Assembly (NCBI GenBank): GCA_937896275.1
Contig: CALBMW010000016.1
Coordinates: 1-11,275, forward strand
Length of the DNA stretch: 11,275 nucleotides
Reading direction: 5' to 3'
Origin: an uncultured Myxococcales bacterium
GTDB taxonomy: Bacteria > Myxococcota_A > Bradymonadia > UBA7976 > UBA1532
This document shows positions 1-7,600 of the stretch, one piece after another (position 1 is the stretch's first letter; every line of letters starts with the position of its first letter). Position numbers and translations under genes: made by a program. The notes beneath the pieces are model-generated. The model searched no databases and had not been told where the DNA came from. It saw only the letters and a program-made list of their open reading frames with translations.

Positions 1-1
1 C

Positions 2-79
2 GAGCCCGCCGCCGAGGCGCCCGTCGAGCCCGCCGCCGAGGCAGGCGTCGAGCTGGCCGTCGAACCAGCCGCCGAGGCG
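2..79 (+). repeat. EPAAEA octad coding repeat, period 24 bases
   Basis: An 18-base unit (cgagcccgccgccgaggc) occurs at 1-18 and again at 25-42. A diverged third copy lies at 61-78, after an extra four-codon insert. At protein level this reads EPAAEAPV, EPAAEAGV, ELAV, EPAAEAID. It is a low-complexity, acidic, probably unstructured linker ahead of the membrane part. The array may begin before the window. Confidence 0.8.
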
Positions 80-616
80 ATCGATCGCTATTTCGCAGGC
101 GAGAAGGCAGCCGGTTGGTCGGTGTTGCCCGCGGGGCTCGAGTCGGCCGGCGTGGGCGTCTGGCTCCTCACGCGCAACGACGACCTGGCCGCAGGCGCGG
201 CGTGGCCCTTGCTGGGCGTGGGGGCCGTCGAACTGATCGTGGCGACCGTGCTCATCTTGCGCACCGACGGCCAGGTGGCCGATCTGAAGGCCGGCCTCGC
301 GTCCGATCGCGCCGCCACCCTCGCGGCCGAGGCGCAGCGCATCGAGCGTGTCAACGCGACCTTCACGTGGCTGGAGGCTGCCGAGATCGCGGTCATCGGC
401 GGCGGACTGGTCGCCGCGGGCTTGGGCTTCGGACAGGACGACGACTTCACGCTGGGCCTGGGGTTGGCGCTGGCCGGCGAGGCGGCGGTCATCCTGGTCT
501 TCGATCTCTTCGCCGAGGCGCGCTCCCAGCGCTTCGCCCGCGATCTCGCCGCCCTCTCGGCGGGACCGACGGCGGACGGTCAGGGTGCGGCCGCGGCGCT
601 GACCCTGCGCTGGTAG
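2..616 (+). CDS. Multi-pass membrane protein of unknown function, 3' part
   Basis: The frame is open from the left edge to TAG at 614-616, so 204 C-terminal residues are visible and the true start lies outside the window. I do not recognise the family. The visible part begins with an acidic Ala/Pro/Glu-rich linker (residues 1-26, EPAAEA octads), then DRYFAGEKAAGW, then hydrophobic stretches at about residues 42-56, 64-86, 123-143 and 150-170, suggesting three or four membrane helices. Between the second and third lies a charged, Ala-rich helical stretch (about 87-120). The two halves resemble each other: each starts with LE-S/A-A, has an acidic turn (NDD, then QDDD), then a Gly-rich helix containing E and ending near VL. 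This suggests an internal duplication of a two-helix hairpin. The C-terminus (EARSQRFARDL) is basic and probably cytoplasmic. It lies 67 bases upstream of lspA on the same strand. Confidence 0.75.
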   Translation, partial: EPAAEAPVEPAAEAGVELAVEPAAEAIDRYFAGEKAAGWSVLPAGLESAGVGVWLLTRNDDLAAGAAWPLLGVGAVELIVATVLILRTDGQVADLKAGLASDRAATLAAEAQRIERVNATFTWLEAAEIAVIGGGLVAAGLGFGQDDDFTLGLGLALAGEAAVILVFDLFAEARSQRFARDLAALSAGPTADGQGAAAALTLRW

Positions 617-643
617 CCGCCCGACGCGGCGATGGAACACCGG

Positions 644-669
644 GCGGGCGGGGCGCGGTTCCCGCCCGC
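644..669 (+). other. GC-only 9-bp hairpin just upstream of the lspA ribosome binding site
   Basis: Positions 644-652 (gcgggcggg) pair perfectly with 661-669 (cccgcccgc) around an 8-base loop (653-660). The hairpin starts 28 bases after the stop of the upstream membrane-protein gene and ends one base before the GGAGG of lspA. There is no T-tract, so a standard intrinsic terminator is unlikely. It could be an attenuator, a processing or stability element, or a chance product of very high GC. Confidence 0.4.
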
Positions 670-670
670 G

Positions 671-675
671 GGAGG
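671..675 (+). promoter_or_regulatory. Ribosome binding site of lspA
   Basis: GGAGG lies 8 bases upstream of ATG 684. This supports 684 over the in-frame ATG at 696, for which the spacing would be 20 bases. Confidence 0.7.
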
Positions 676-683
676 TCGTCACC

Positions 684-1172
684 ATGCTCGTGGCCATGCG
701 TCCGATTCGAATCGCCCTCTTCGGCCTGGTGCTGGGGGTGGTCGGGTGTGATCACGCCACCAAGGCCGTGGCCGAGGCGCGGCTGGCCGAGCGCGCCCCG
801 ATCGAGCTCGTCGCCGGCGTGCTCGACCTGCACTACACGCAGAACCACGACGTGGGCTTCAGCCTGCTGCGCGCCATCCCGCCCGAGCCCCGGCGCCTGG
901 TGATCCTGACCTTGGGCCTCGCGATGGCGGTCGGCATCGGCTGGGCCTTCGCGCGCGCCCGCACCGCCCCGATCCTGCTGCAGGCCGGGCTGGCGGTCCT
1001 GTTGGCCGGCGCGATCGGCAACCTGCTCGACCGCCTCGCCCGAGGCTACGTGGTCGACTTCATCCACCTGCATCACTGGCCGGTCTTCAACGTGGCGGAC
1101 ATGGCGGTTTGCCTGGGCGTGGTCGCCGTGGTGTGGGCGAGCCGACGTTCCCATGGCCCCTCCTCGGCCTGA
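684..1172 (+). CDS. lspA: Lipoprotein signal peptidase (signal peptidase II)
   Basis: This is the inner-membrane aspartic protease (family A8) that removes signal peptides from prolipoproteins after Lgt has diacylated the lipobox cysteine. The product has 162 residues, normal for the family. The family blocks are present in order: a first TM helix ending in CDHATK (D23, K27); the N54-containing block QNHDVGFSLL, a variant of the common NxGxAFS; LAGAIGNLLDRLARGYVVDFI (residues 107-127); and FNVADMAVCLG (135-145). The expected catalytic aspartates are D125 (VVDFI) and D139 (NVADM). Four TM helices are apparent, at about 8-22, 72-90, 97-113 and 137-152. Start chosen at ATG 684 with a good GGAGG. 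The VVGC string near the N-terminus resembles a lipobox but belongs to TM1 and is followed by the conserved D23, so it should not be read as a lipoprotein signal. Confidence 0.95.
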   Translation: MLVAMRPIRIALFGLVLGVVGCDHATKAVAEARLAERAPIELVAGVLDLHYTQNHDVGFSLLRAIPPEPRRLVILTLGLAMAVGIGWAFARARTAPILLQAGLAVLLAGAIGNLLDRLARGYVVDFIHLHHWPVFNVADMAVCLGVVAVVWASRRSHGPSSA

Positions 1173-1238
1173 CCGCCCGCGAGCCCCCACCCGCTGGCGC
1201 TTTGGCCGGTGCGCGGCTACAACGGCGCGTCCACCGAC

Positions 1239-1243
1239 GGAGG
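1239..1243 (+). promoter_or_regulatory. Ribosome binding site of the small ORF at 1251
   Basis: GGAGG lies 7 bases upstream of GTG 1251. It is the main reason to prefer that start over the in-frame GTG at 1209, which has no comparable site. Confidence 0.5.
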
Positions 1244-1250
1244 ACCGCCC

Positions 1251-1436
1251 GTGCTCGTGACCGCCCTCTCTCTCTACGCCCGAATCGACGCGCCGCTCGT
1301 CTTCGGCCCGACCGATCCCCGAGGAAACCCCGTCGCGCCGGCCGGGCGCAGCGCTGGTGGCATCACGCGCGTCGAGCAGGCGCGCGACGCCGCGCGCCGC
1401 TTCGCCGAGGCCGCCTGCGCGCGCGCCGTGGCCTGA
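1251..1436 (+). CDS. Small hypothetical protein, 61 residues
   Basis: GTG start with a well-spaced GGAGG, stop TGA at 1434-1436. The family is not recognised. The N-terminal part (LVTALSLYARIDAPLVFGPTDP) is hydrophobic in patches, the middle is Gly/Pro-rich, and the C-terminal part (about 39-60) is an amphipathic Arg/Ala helix. It shows no obvious TM helix, signal peptide or metal motif. About nine in ten codons end in G or C, like the neighbouring genes, which supports translation. It ends 10 bases before the ATG of the TSUP permease, so it could be co-transcribed and translationally coupled with it. Without it, the 274-base gap between lspA and the permease would be empty. A longer version from GTG 1209 would give 75 residues. 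Confidence 0.5.
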   Translation: MLVTALSLYARIDAPLVFGPTDPRGNPVAPAGRSAGGITRVEQARDAARRFAEAACARAVA

Positions 1437-1446
1437 CCGAGAATCA

Positions 1447-2163
1447 ATGCTGGCTCTGGGCGCTCTGCTCGCCGCCGGCGCGGTGAGCCTGGTGGCGGCG
1501 ACCCTGCAAGGGACGATCGGCTTCGGCTATGGGCTGGTGGCGGTGCCGATCTGCGCGCTCATCGATCCGCGGCTGGCGCCGGTCCCGCAGCTCATCGTCA
1601 CCATCCCGCTCTCGATCGTGATGGCCGCGCGCGAGTGGCGTCACGTCGATCTGCGCCAGGTCGCGGTGATCCTGGCCGGCTCCGTCCCGGGCGCCGTGGC
1701 CGGCGCGGCGCTCCTGCGCGTGGCCGACGCGCGGCTCCTTCAACTGGCCATCGCCGTCATCATCGGGCTGGGCGTGGTGCTGATGGCCAGCGGCCGGCGC
1801 GTCGAGCGCACCCGTCGCGCGGTGTTCGCGGCCGGCTTCGCCTCGGGCGGGATGGGTCTGGTCAGCTCCGTCGGCGGTCCGCCCCTGGCCCTGGTCTACC
1901 GCGACGCGCAAGGCGCCCAACTGCGCGCCAACCTGTCGGCGGTGTTCCTCGTCGGCAACGTGATGGTGGTGGGCATCCGCGCCGGCATCGGCGCCCTCGC
2001 GACGAGCGATCTGGTCGCCGCCGCCTACCTCTTCCCCGGCCTGGCGCTCGGCTTCGTCGCGAGCCGCTGGCTGACCCCCCGCGTCGAGGGCGCGCGCCTG
2101 CGCACCGCCGTGCTCGCGGTGTCCGCGGTGTCCGCGGTGATGCTGTTCTGGCGGGCATGGTGA
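1447..2163 (+). CDS. TSUP (TauE/SafE) family membrane permease
   Basis: The predicted product has 238 residues, usual for TSUP proteins (PF01925), which move sulfite, sulfoacetate or other organosulfur anions across the inner membrane. The two characteristic half-repeats are visible. The first has GTIGFGYGLVAVP at residues 22-34. The second has SGGMGLVSSVGGPPLALVY, about residues 133-151, containing the family's GGPP. Seven or eight hydrophobic helices are spread through the protein, with charged loops such as REWRHVDLR and RRVERTRR. ATG 1447 is chosen because TM1 starts directly after it. Upstream extension to GTG 1357 would add 30 Arg/Ala/Pro residues that overlap the small ORF. The Shine-Dalgarno is weak (GAGA at 1439-1442), consistent with coupling to the preceding small ORF. 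The substrate cannot be told from sequence. The gene converges on the next with 24 bases between stops. Confidence 0.88.
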   Translation: MLALGALLAAGAVSLVAATLQGTIGFGYGLVAVPICALIDPRLAPVPQLIVTIPLSIVMAAREWRHVDLRQVAVILAGSVPGAVAGAALLRVADARLLQLAIAVIIGLGVVLMASGRRVERTRRAVFAAGFASGGMGLVSSVGGPPLALVYRDAQGAQLRANLSAVFLVGNVMVVGIRAGIGALATSDLVAAAYLFPGLALGFVASRWLTPRVEGARLRTAVLAVSAVSAVMLFWRAW

Positions 2164-2187
2164 GGGCTTCGGTCCTGCGCCCGTGAC

Positions 2188-3570
2188 TCACCGCAGGAAC
2201 ACCAACACGTACACCGTCGCGAGCGCCAACTGCAGCAGGGCATAGGGCGCGGCGACCTTCACGAACGCCCCGAAGCTCATCGGCAGGCCGTGCTTGTGGA
2301 TGATCGTCACCGCGACCAGCGTCGATGCGCTGCCGATCGGGGTCAGGTTGCCGCCCAGGTTGGCGCCGAAGATGACCGACCACCAGAGCGGGTCGTCGTT
2401 GGCGGTCCCCATGTTCGCCAGGATCTTCGACAGCATCGCCGCCAGCGGGATGTTGTCTGTGACCGAGGAGAACGCGGCGGCGCTGACCAGCATCAGCCCG
2501 CTGCCCACGACGTCGCCGAGGCCGATGACGGCCGCCAGGCCGTGGCCGATCAGGGCCAGCACATGGGCGTGCTCGATGACGTTGATGAAGGTGAACAGCG
2601 CCACGAAGAAGCCCAGCAGATCCCAGTCGACGGTCTTGTAGAACTGGTCGACGTCGGCCTTGAATCGCACCAGCATCGCCGCCGCGAAGGCCAGCGCCAC
2701 GAAGCCCATCCCCAGCGAGCTGACGGCCGGCAGGACCGACGTGGTCGCGATCACCAGGATGAACGCGACCGTCATCGCCGCGCCGACGATGAAGAAGCTC
2801 CGGCTCTCGATGCCATCGTTCTCGTCGAAGCCACCCACCAACGCCGCGGCCTCCGCGCGCTCGACCTCGCTCGTCAGCCCCTTGATGCCGAAGCTGCGCG
2901 CGCCCAGCCACAGGGTGGCCGCCGTGGCGACGACGACATAGGGGCCGGCGACCAGAAAGAACCTCACGAAGCTGATGCCCGCCGTGGTGCCGACGATGAT
3001 GTTCGGCACCGATGAGATCAGCGTCAGCAGCCCGCCCACGTTCGTCAGCAGGCCCTCGAGCAGCAAGAACCCGAGCAGCTTCTCGCGCCGCTTCAGGCGC
3101 TCCAGGCTCACGGCCGTCAGCGAGCCCACGATGATCATCGCGGTGACGTTGTTCAGCACCGCCGAGAAGGCCACGGTCATCAGGCCGTACAGCCACAGCA
3201 GGCGCAGAGGATCGCCGCCCGACGCCTTGGTCAGCCGGATGGCGATCCACGTGAACAGGCCCGACCGCGAGGTCACGTCCACGAAGATCGACGAGCCCAG
3301 GATGATCGCGATCACCCCCCAGTCGACGCCCTGCACATAGGCCGGGATGAGGAGCGACTCACCGAAGACGTTGACCAGCGGGCCGAAGGGCAGCAGGTCC
3401 AGCGCGCTGGCCAGCAGCAGCCCCACCAACGCGAAGGCGCCGGCGATGAGCGACTTCTTGGCGTGCAGCTTCTCTTCGAGCGCCAGGCAGACGATCAGCC
3501 CGACGAGCAGCGCGGCGAACAGCAGGGTGACGCTGAGTGGCACGTCGTGGGCTTGGGCTTCGGTGGGCAT
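2188..3570 (-). CDS. Ion-transporter superfamily permease (ArsB/NhaD/SLC13-like)
   Basis: The product has 460 residues and about 11-12 hydrophobic helices, typical of the IT superfamily (CitMHS/ArsB/NhaD/SLC13), secondary carriers for inorganic or dicarboxylate anions or for Na+/H+ exchange. The two inverted-repeat signature loops are present: LNNVTAMII around N140-N141, and SVTDNIPLAAM around D372-N373. A Gly-rich loop GGNLTPIGS follows (G406-S414), close to the TPIGS of ArsB. The N-terminus has a short periplasmic-type lead and TM1 from about residue 14. Between the halves is a soluble acidic loop (about 230-255, VERAEAAALVGGFDENDG). ATG 3570 follows the upstream stress-protein stop by 3 bases, so expression is probably coupled. 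The substrate is unknown: no arsR, arsC or other ars gene is nearby, so arsB would be over-calling, and nhaD is equally possible. Confidence 0.88.
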   Translation of the reverse strand: MPTEAQAHDVPLSVTLLFAALLVGLIVCLALEEKLHAKKSLIAGAFALVGLLLASALDLLPFGPLVNVFGESLLIPAYVQGVDWGVIAIILGSSIFVDVTSRSGLFTWIAIRLTKASGGDPLRLLWLYGLMTVAFSAVLNNVTAMIIVGSLTAVSLERLKRREKLLGFLLLEGLLTNVGGLLTLISSVPNIIVGTTAGISFVRFFLVAGPYVVVATAATLWLGARSFGIKGLTSEVERAEAAALVGGFDENDGIESRSFFIVGAAMTVAFILVIATTSVLPAVSSLGMGFVALAFAAAMLVRFKADVDQFYKTVDWDLLGFFVALFTFINVIEHAHVLALIGHGLAAVIGLGDVVGSGLMLVSAAAFSSVTDNIPLAAMLSKILANMGTANDDPLWWSVIFGANLGGNLTPIGSASTLVAVTIIHKHGLPMSFGAFVKVAAPYALLQLALATVYVLVFLR

Positions 3571-3573
3571 GCG

Positions 3574-4434
3574 TCAGAGCATCAGCAGCGGCAGGCCGCG
3601 CAGCTCGACCGCGAGCGGGTAGGCCAGCCCGTGCATCGCGAGCTGATCCTCGTCCTTGGTGTTCATCACCAGGAGATCGATCGCGTGCTCCTCGACCAAC
3701 TCGCGGTAGACGGGCAGGTGGTGGCCCATCTGGACCTCGGGCGCCACGATGACGTCGACCCCGGCGGCGCGCAGGCCGGCCGCGCAGGTGTCGATGTACT
3801 CGCTCGGCTCCTTCAGCAACTGGGCGCCGATCAGCTCACGCGCCCGGTCGGTGTCGAGGCCCGGCAGCTTGCCGATCACCTCCACGTAGCGTTCGAAGGT
3901 GCCTTGATCCTCGATGTGCGTCAGGAACAGCGTGCCGCCCGGTGAGGTCAGCGCCACCGCCCAGCTCACCAGCTTGTCGTCCCCCGTCAGGTGGTCGGTG
4001 ATCGCCATGACCCGGTTGGTGTCCTGCAGGCGCGTCTCGAGCGCGGCCTGGGCGTCCGGGCGCGGCAGCAGCAGCACCGGGACGGTCGTCACCTGGGTCA
4101 GCACCTCGACGTGATCGCCCAGCGTGTAGGGCCAGCGAAAGGCGCCGCTGTGCAGGTTGCGGTAGGTGCACACCAGGTCGGGCTGCTCATGCTGCACGCG
4201 CTCGAGCAGGGCGCCCACGGTCTCGACCTCGGCCCCGTGCGCGATCGCCCAGGTGACGCTCTCCGCGCGCGGAAGGCCGGCCAGGAAGCCCTTCACCCGC
4301 TCCGCATAGGCCAGGGCGGCGTCGGCGGCCAGGTCGGTGACGACCAGCGCCTTGCGCACGGTCACCGGGTGGTGGTGGAACACGGTCTTGGCGGCCGCCC
4401 GGAAGGCGCTCTCGAACAGGTCGATGTTGGGCAC
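3574..4434 (-). CDS. Tandem-domain universal stress protein (UspA-like)
   Basis: The predicted product is a 286-residue cytoplasmic protein with two Usp-type alpha/beta domains. Domain 1 (about 27-124) opens with KALVVTDL and ends with the strand VTTVPVLLLP. Domain 2 (about 140-286) opens with RVMAITDHL, has GGTLFLTHIED, and ends with LRGLPLLML, which forms the last strand and the C-terminus. The Asp after the first strand is kept in both (D34, D147). The Usp nucleotide motif G-x2-G-x9-G-S/T is not apparent in either domain; the corresponding part of domain 2 reads MNTKDEDQLAMHG. This is therefore probably a non-ATP-binding type. An HHH cluster sits at 20-22. GTG 4434 is preferred: it follows a purine-rich GAAGGGGG and begins immediately before the folded part; GTG 4485 would add 17 non-conserved residues. 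Its stop is 3 bases from the permease start, implying an operon and possible regulation of transport. Confidence 0.82.
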   Translation of the reverse strand: MPNIDLFESAFRAAAKTVFHHHPVTVRKALVVTDLAADAALAYAERVKGFLAGLPRAESVTWAIAHGAEVETVGALLERVQHEQPDLVCTYRNLHSGAFRWPYTLGDHVEVLTQVTTVPVLLLPRPDAQAALETRLQDTNRVMAITDHLTGDDKLVSWAVALTSPGGTLFLTHIEDQGTFERYVEVIGKLPGLDTDRARELIGAQLLKEPSEYIDTCAAGLRAAGVDVIVAPEVQMGHHLPVYRELVEEHAIDLLVMNTKDEDQLAMHGLAYPLAVELRGLPLLML

Positions 4435-4601
4435 CCCACCCCCTTCGCGCCGACGAAGCGATTGACAGGGCGACACGACTAGCACGCCCCTCCCGGGGCC
4501 TCAACCGTCGTCGCGCGGTCGCAGGCGCGCCGCCCGCGACCTGGAAAACCTCGTATTGCTCGCGGCTCACCTGCTATGAGGCGCTCGGCGGAGGGGGTTG
4601 G
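4435..4601. promoter_or_regulatory. Divergent promoter region between usp-like and kinase genes
   Basis: These 167 bases must hold the start signals for both the leftward Usp/permease operon and the rightward kinase. For the leftward unit a weak sigma70-like pair is visible on the - strand: TTGAGG (4504-4499), a 17-base spacer, then TAGTCG (4481-4476), a poor -10. A 5-bp inverted repeat GCCCC/GGGGC (4486-4490/4495-4499) overlaps this spacer. On the + strand a perfect TTGACA (4463-4468) has no convincing -10 at 16-18 bases. The 4545-4580 stretch is the least GC-rich part. No assignment is firm. Confidence 0.4.
4590..4594 (+). promoter_or_regulatory. Ribosome binding site of the kinase gene
   Basis: GGAGG followed by more G, 7 bases before ATG 4602. 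It fixes the kinase start, and the kinase domain begins within ten residues of it. Confidence 0.75.
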
Positions 4602-7600
4602 ATGCGCGACGAGTTGGCCGACCACTTCGGGCGGTTCGAGGTGATGGGGCGCGTGGGCGCCGGCGGCATGGGCGACGTCTACCGGGTCTGGGATCCGGTG
4701 ACGCGCCGCGAGCTGGCCCTCAAGATGCTGAAGTTCACCTACCCGCGCGCCCTGCACTACTTCAAGCGCGAGTTCCGGTCGGTCGCGCGCCTGACGCACC
4801 CCAACCTGGTGGCGCTGCACGACCTGCACCTGTCCGACGGTCAGTATTTCTACACGATGGAGCTCATCGACGGCGTCGACCTCTACGAGTACGTCAACGG
4901 CCACAACCAGGTGGTCATCGAACCGCAGATCCTGACCCGCCCGGACCGCGTGGCGCGCGTGCTCAACGCCACCGTCCAGCTCCTGCGCGCGCTCGCCTAC
5001 CTGCACGGGCAGGGCTGCATCCACCGCGACATCAAGCCCAGCAACGTGCTGGTCGATCGCAGCGGGCAGGTCAAGCTGGTGGACTTCGGCATCGTCAAGG
5101 AGCTGCTGCCGGGAGGGCAGGGGCAGTCGCTCTCGCAAGTGTTCGGAACCTCGACGTATTTCAGCCCCGAGCAGAGCCTTGGATCTCGCGTGACGTCGGC
5201 CACAGACCTCTACGCGGTGGGCGTGGTCCTCTACGAGTTGCTGGCCGGCACGCCGCCCTTCGAGGGTGAGGGGCCCGAGGTCGCCGAGGCGCACCGGAGC
5301 AAGCCGCCCCCGTCGCTCGTCACGCGGGTGCCGGGGGTGTCGAAGGACCTCGCCACGGTTTGCATGGAGCTGCTCTCGAAGGACCCCGCTCAGCGACCCT
5401 CGGCGCGCGAGGCCCTCGAGATGCTCCAGGCGCGCGTCGAGGACGACGGCGAGCGGCCCGAGTTCGTCGGCCGCCGCGCCGCGCGCAAGCGCCTGCACCA
5501 GGCGGTCGAGGCCGTGCGGCAGGGCTCGGGGCAGCTGCTCCTGGTGGCCGGCGGCAGTGGCGCGGGCAAGTCCTCGCTGGTCGACGCCTTCGCCCAGGAG
5601 GCCCTCCTCTACGGCGCGACAACCTTCACCGGCGCCTGCGTGCACCGCGATCACGTGCCCCTGCGCGGCCTCGACACGGTCGTCGAGCGGCTCGCCGAGG
5701 CCTATCGCAAGCAGGTCGCCCGCATCCTGCGCTCGCTCCCCGCCACCGAGCGGGCGCCGCTCATCGAGGCCTTCAGCTTCCTGGGCGAGCTGCTGCCGGT
5801 CAACGAGCACGGCGCCTCCGTTTTGAAGCGGGCCAGCGCGGGTCTGGGGCTTCGCGCGCTCTTCGCGGCGCTCGGCGAGAAGCGCCTGCTCATCCTGGTC
5901 GTCGAGCACCTGCATCTGGCCGACGACGCCACCTGTGACACCCTCGAGGCGCTCCTGACCGGCGAGGACATGCCGCCGGTCCTGCTGCTGCTCACCCTGC
6001 GCGCCGAGGCCGTGACCGCCAACAGCAGGGTGGCCGCCTTCCTCGAGCTGGCCGCGGCGCACCCGCACGCGGACACCATCTCGCTGGGCGCGATGAGGCT
6101 CGACGAGATTCAGCGGCTGCTCGACGAGCAGGTCGAGGACGCGTCGCCGGGCCTGGCCGAGCACATCGAGGCCCAGACCGGTGGCGTGCCGCTCTTCGTG
6201 GCCGACATGGTGCGGACGGTGCGGAAGGATCCCACCGCGCCGCCGCCCACCTTCGACGAGGCGGTCGCGCGCCGAATCGAGGGTCTGGGCTCCGACGCCC
6301 AGCGGGTGCTGGCCGCGGTGTGCATCAGCCGGCGCCCGGCGCGCGACCGGGTGATCGAGCGGGCCTGCGCGCTGGACGCGGACGCGCTGTATGACGCGAT
6401 GGTGGCGCTCAACACCGCCGGGCTCGTGCGCCCCGAGGCCGACCGCGACGGCGTGTTGGTCGCGGTGCCCGCCCACGCGCGGTTGATGGAGGTGGCGCGG
6501 CGCGGGCTCGATCCCCACCAGGCGCGCACGCTGCACCAGGCCCTGGCCCAGGCGCATGAGGCCGAGGAGGGGGCGGTCGCCGACGTCGCCTATCACTGGG
6601 AGGCGGCGGGGCAGGCGGATCAGGCGCGCGTCTACGCCCTGCAAGCCGTCGACGCGGCGCGCAGCGCGGGCCGCTTCGGGCCGGCGGCGGATCTGCTGAG
6701 CCTGGCGCTGGAGGCGGTGAGCGATCCGCGCAAACGCTCGGAGCTCCACGCTCAGCGGGCGGAGTGCCTGGCCAGGGACGGGCGCTACCTCGAGGCGGCG
6801 CGCGCGCTGGAGCGACTGGCGGTCGAGGCGCCGACCGAGGGCGAGCGGCTGCGCGGCCGGCGGGCACACCTCTACCTGATGGCGGGTGATCTCAAGGCCT
6901 TCGAGCGTGACGCCGCGCAGCTGCCCGCCGAGGCGCGGATACCGCTGGCCGATCTGCTCGCGCCGCTGGCACCGGAGCGGGCCATTGGGCTGCTGGGCGA
7001 CGCCGAGGGCCCGCAGGCCGATCTGGTGCGGGCGCGGCTGCTGGTGGCGCGCAACGACCCACAGGCCATCGCCGAGGCGGCCGGACGCGTCAACGCGGCC
7101 GCGGGCGAGGCGACCGCCCCCGAGCCGGCCCGACGGGCCCGCTATGCCATCGCGCGGGCGGTGGTGCAGCGGGCGCTGGGTCAGTTCGCCGACGCGCAGG
7201 GCACGGTCGACGAGGCGATCGAGACGCTGGGGCCGCTGCTGCCGGAGCGCGATCTCACCGGCCTGCGCCTGCTGTTGGGGCAAGCGGCGATCGTGCTCGC
7301 GCGCGGCCGTGTCGCCGACGCCCGCAAGCTGGGGCGAGGCCTGTTGAGCGAGGTGCGGGCGCTGGGGCTCCCGGGCCTGCAGGCGCGGGCGTGCCTGCTG
7401 CAAGCGCGGGTGCACCTCGAGGCGGGCGAGCTGAACGCGGCCGACCACCTGCTCGATGAGGCCGAGCACTGCTGGCCCCCGGAACCCAAGGCCATGCCGC
7501 ACGTGGAGATCGCGCTGGCGAGGGTGCGGCGCGCCTTCTATGGGGGTGACCTGGCCGCCGCGGTGGCTCGGCTGGACGCCCTGGAGGCCGACGCCGCGCT

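Noticed and set aside
684..752. Lipobox-like VVGC at the LspA N-terminus
   Set aside because: It lies in TM1 of the signal peptidase and is followed by the conserved DxxxK block; not a lipoprotein signal.
1109..1486. 125-codon + strand frame between lspA and TSUP
   Set aside because: Overlaps lspA and the TSUP start, is extremely Arg-rich, and has no ribosome binding site; a shadow frame.
2164..2187. Possible terminator between convergent TSUP and permease genes
   Set aside because: Only a 4-bp GGGC/GCCC stem is present with no T-tract on either strand.
1862..3250. 462-codon - strand frame overlapping the permease and TSUP genes
   Set aside because: It runs in another frame of the same strand as the permease, lacks hydrophobic helices, and is Arg/Gly/Asp low-complexity. 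The permease frame carries all family motifs.
4463..4468. Perfect TTGACA upstream of the kinase
   Set aside because: No acceptable -10 box lies 16-18 bases downstream, so it was not called as a promoter.
3574..4485. Longer Usp start at GTG 4485
   Set aside because: It adds 17 non-domain residues, lacks a good ribosome binding site and would run into the candidate promoter; GTG 4434 fits better.
4541..4560. Sigma54-like tGG...TTGCT upstream of the kinase
   Set aside because: The GG and GC dinucleotides are 13 bases apart, not the required 10.
4479..7502. 1007-codon open frame on the - strand opposite the kinase
   Set aside because: It is antisense to an intact, motif-rich kinase. It is rich in Arg/Gln/His/Gly with no domain motifs, as expected from the complement of very GC-rich coding DNA.
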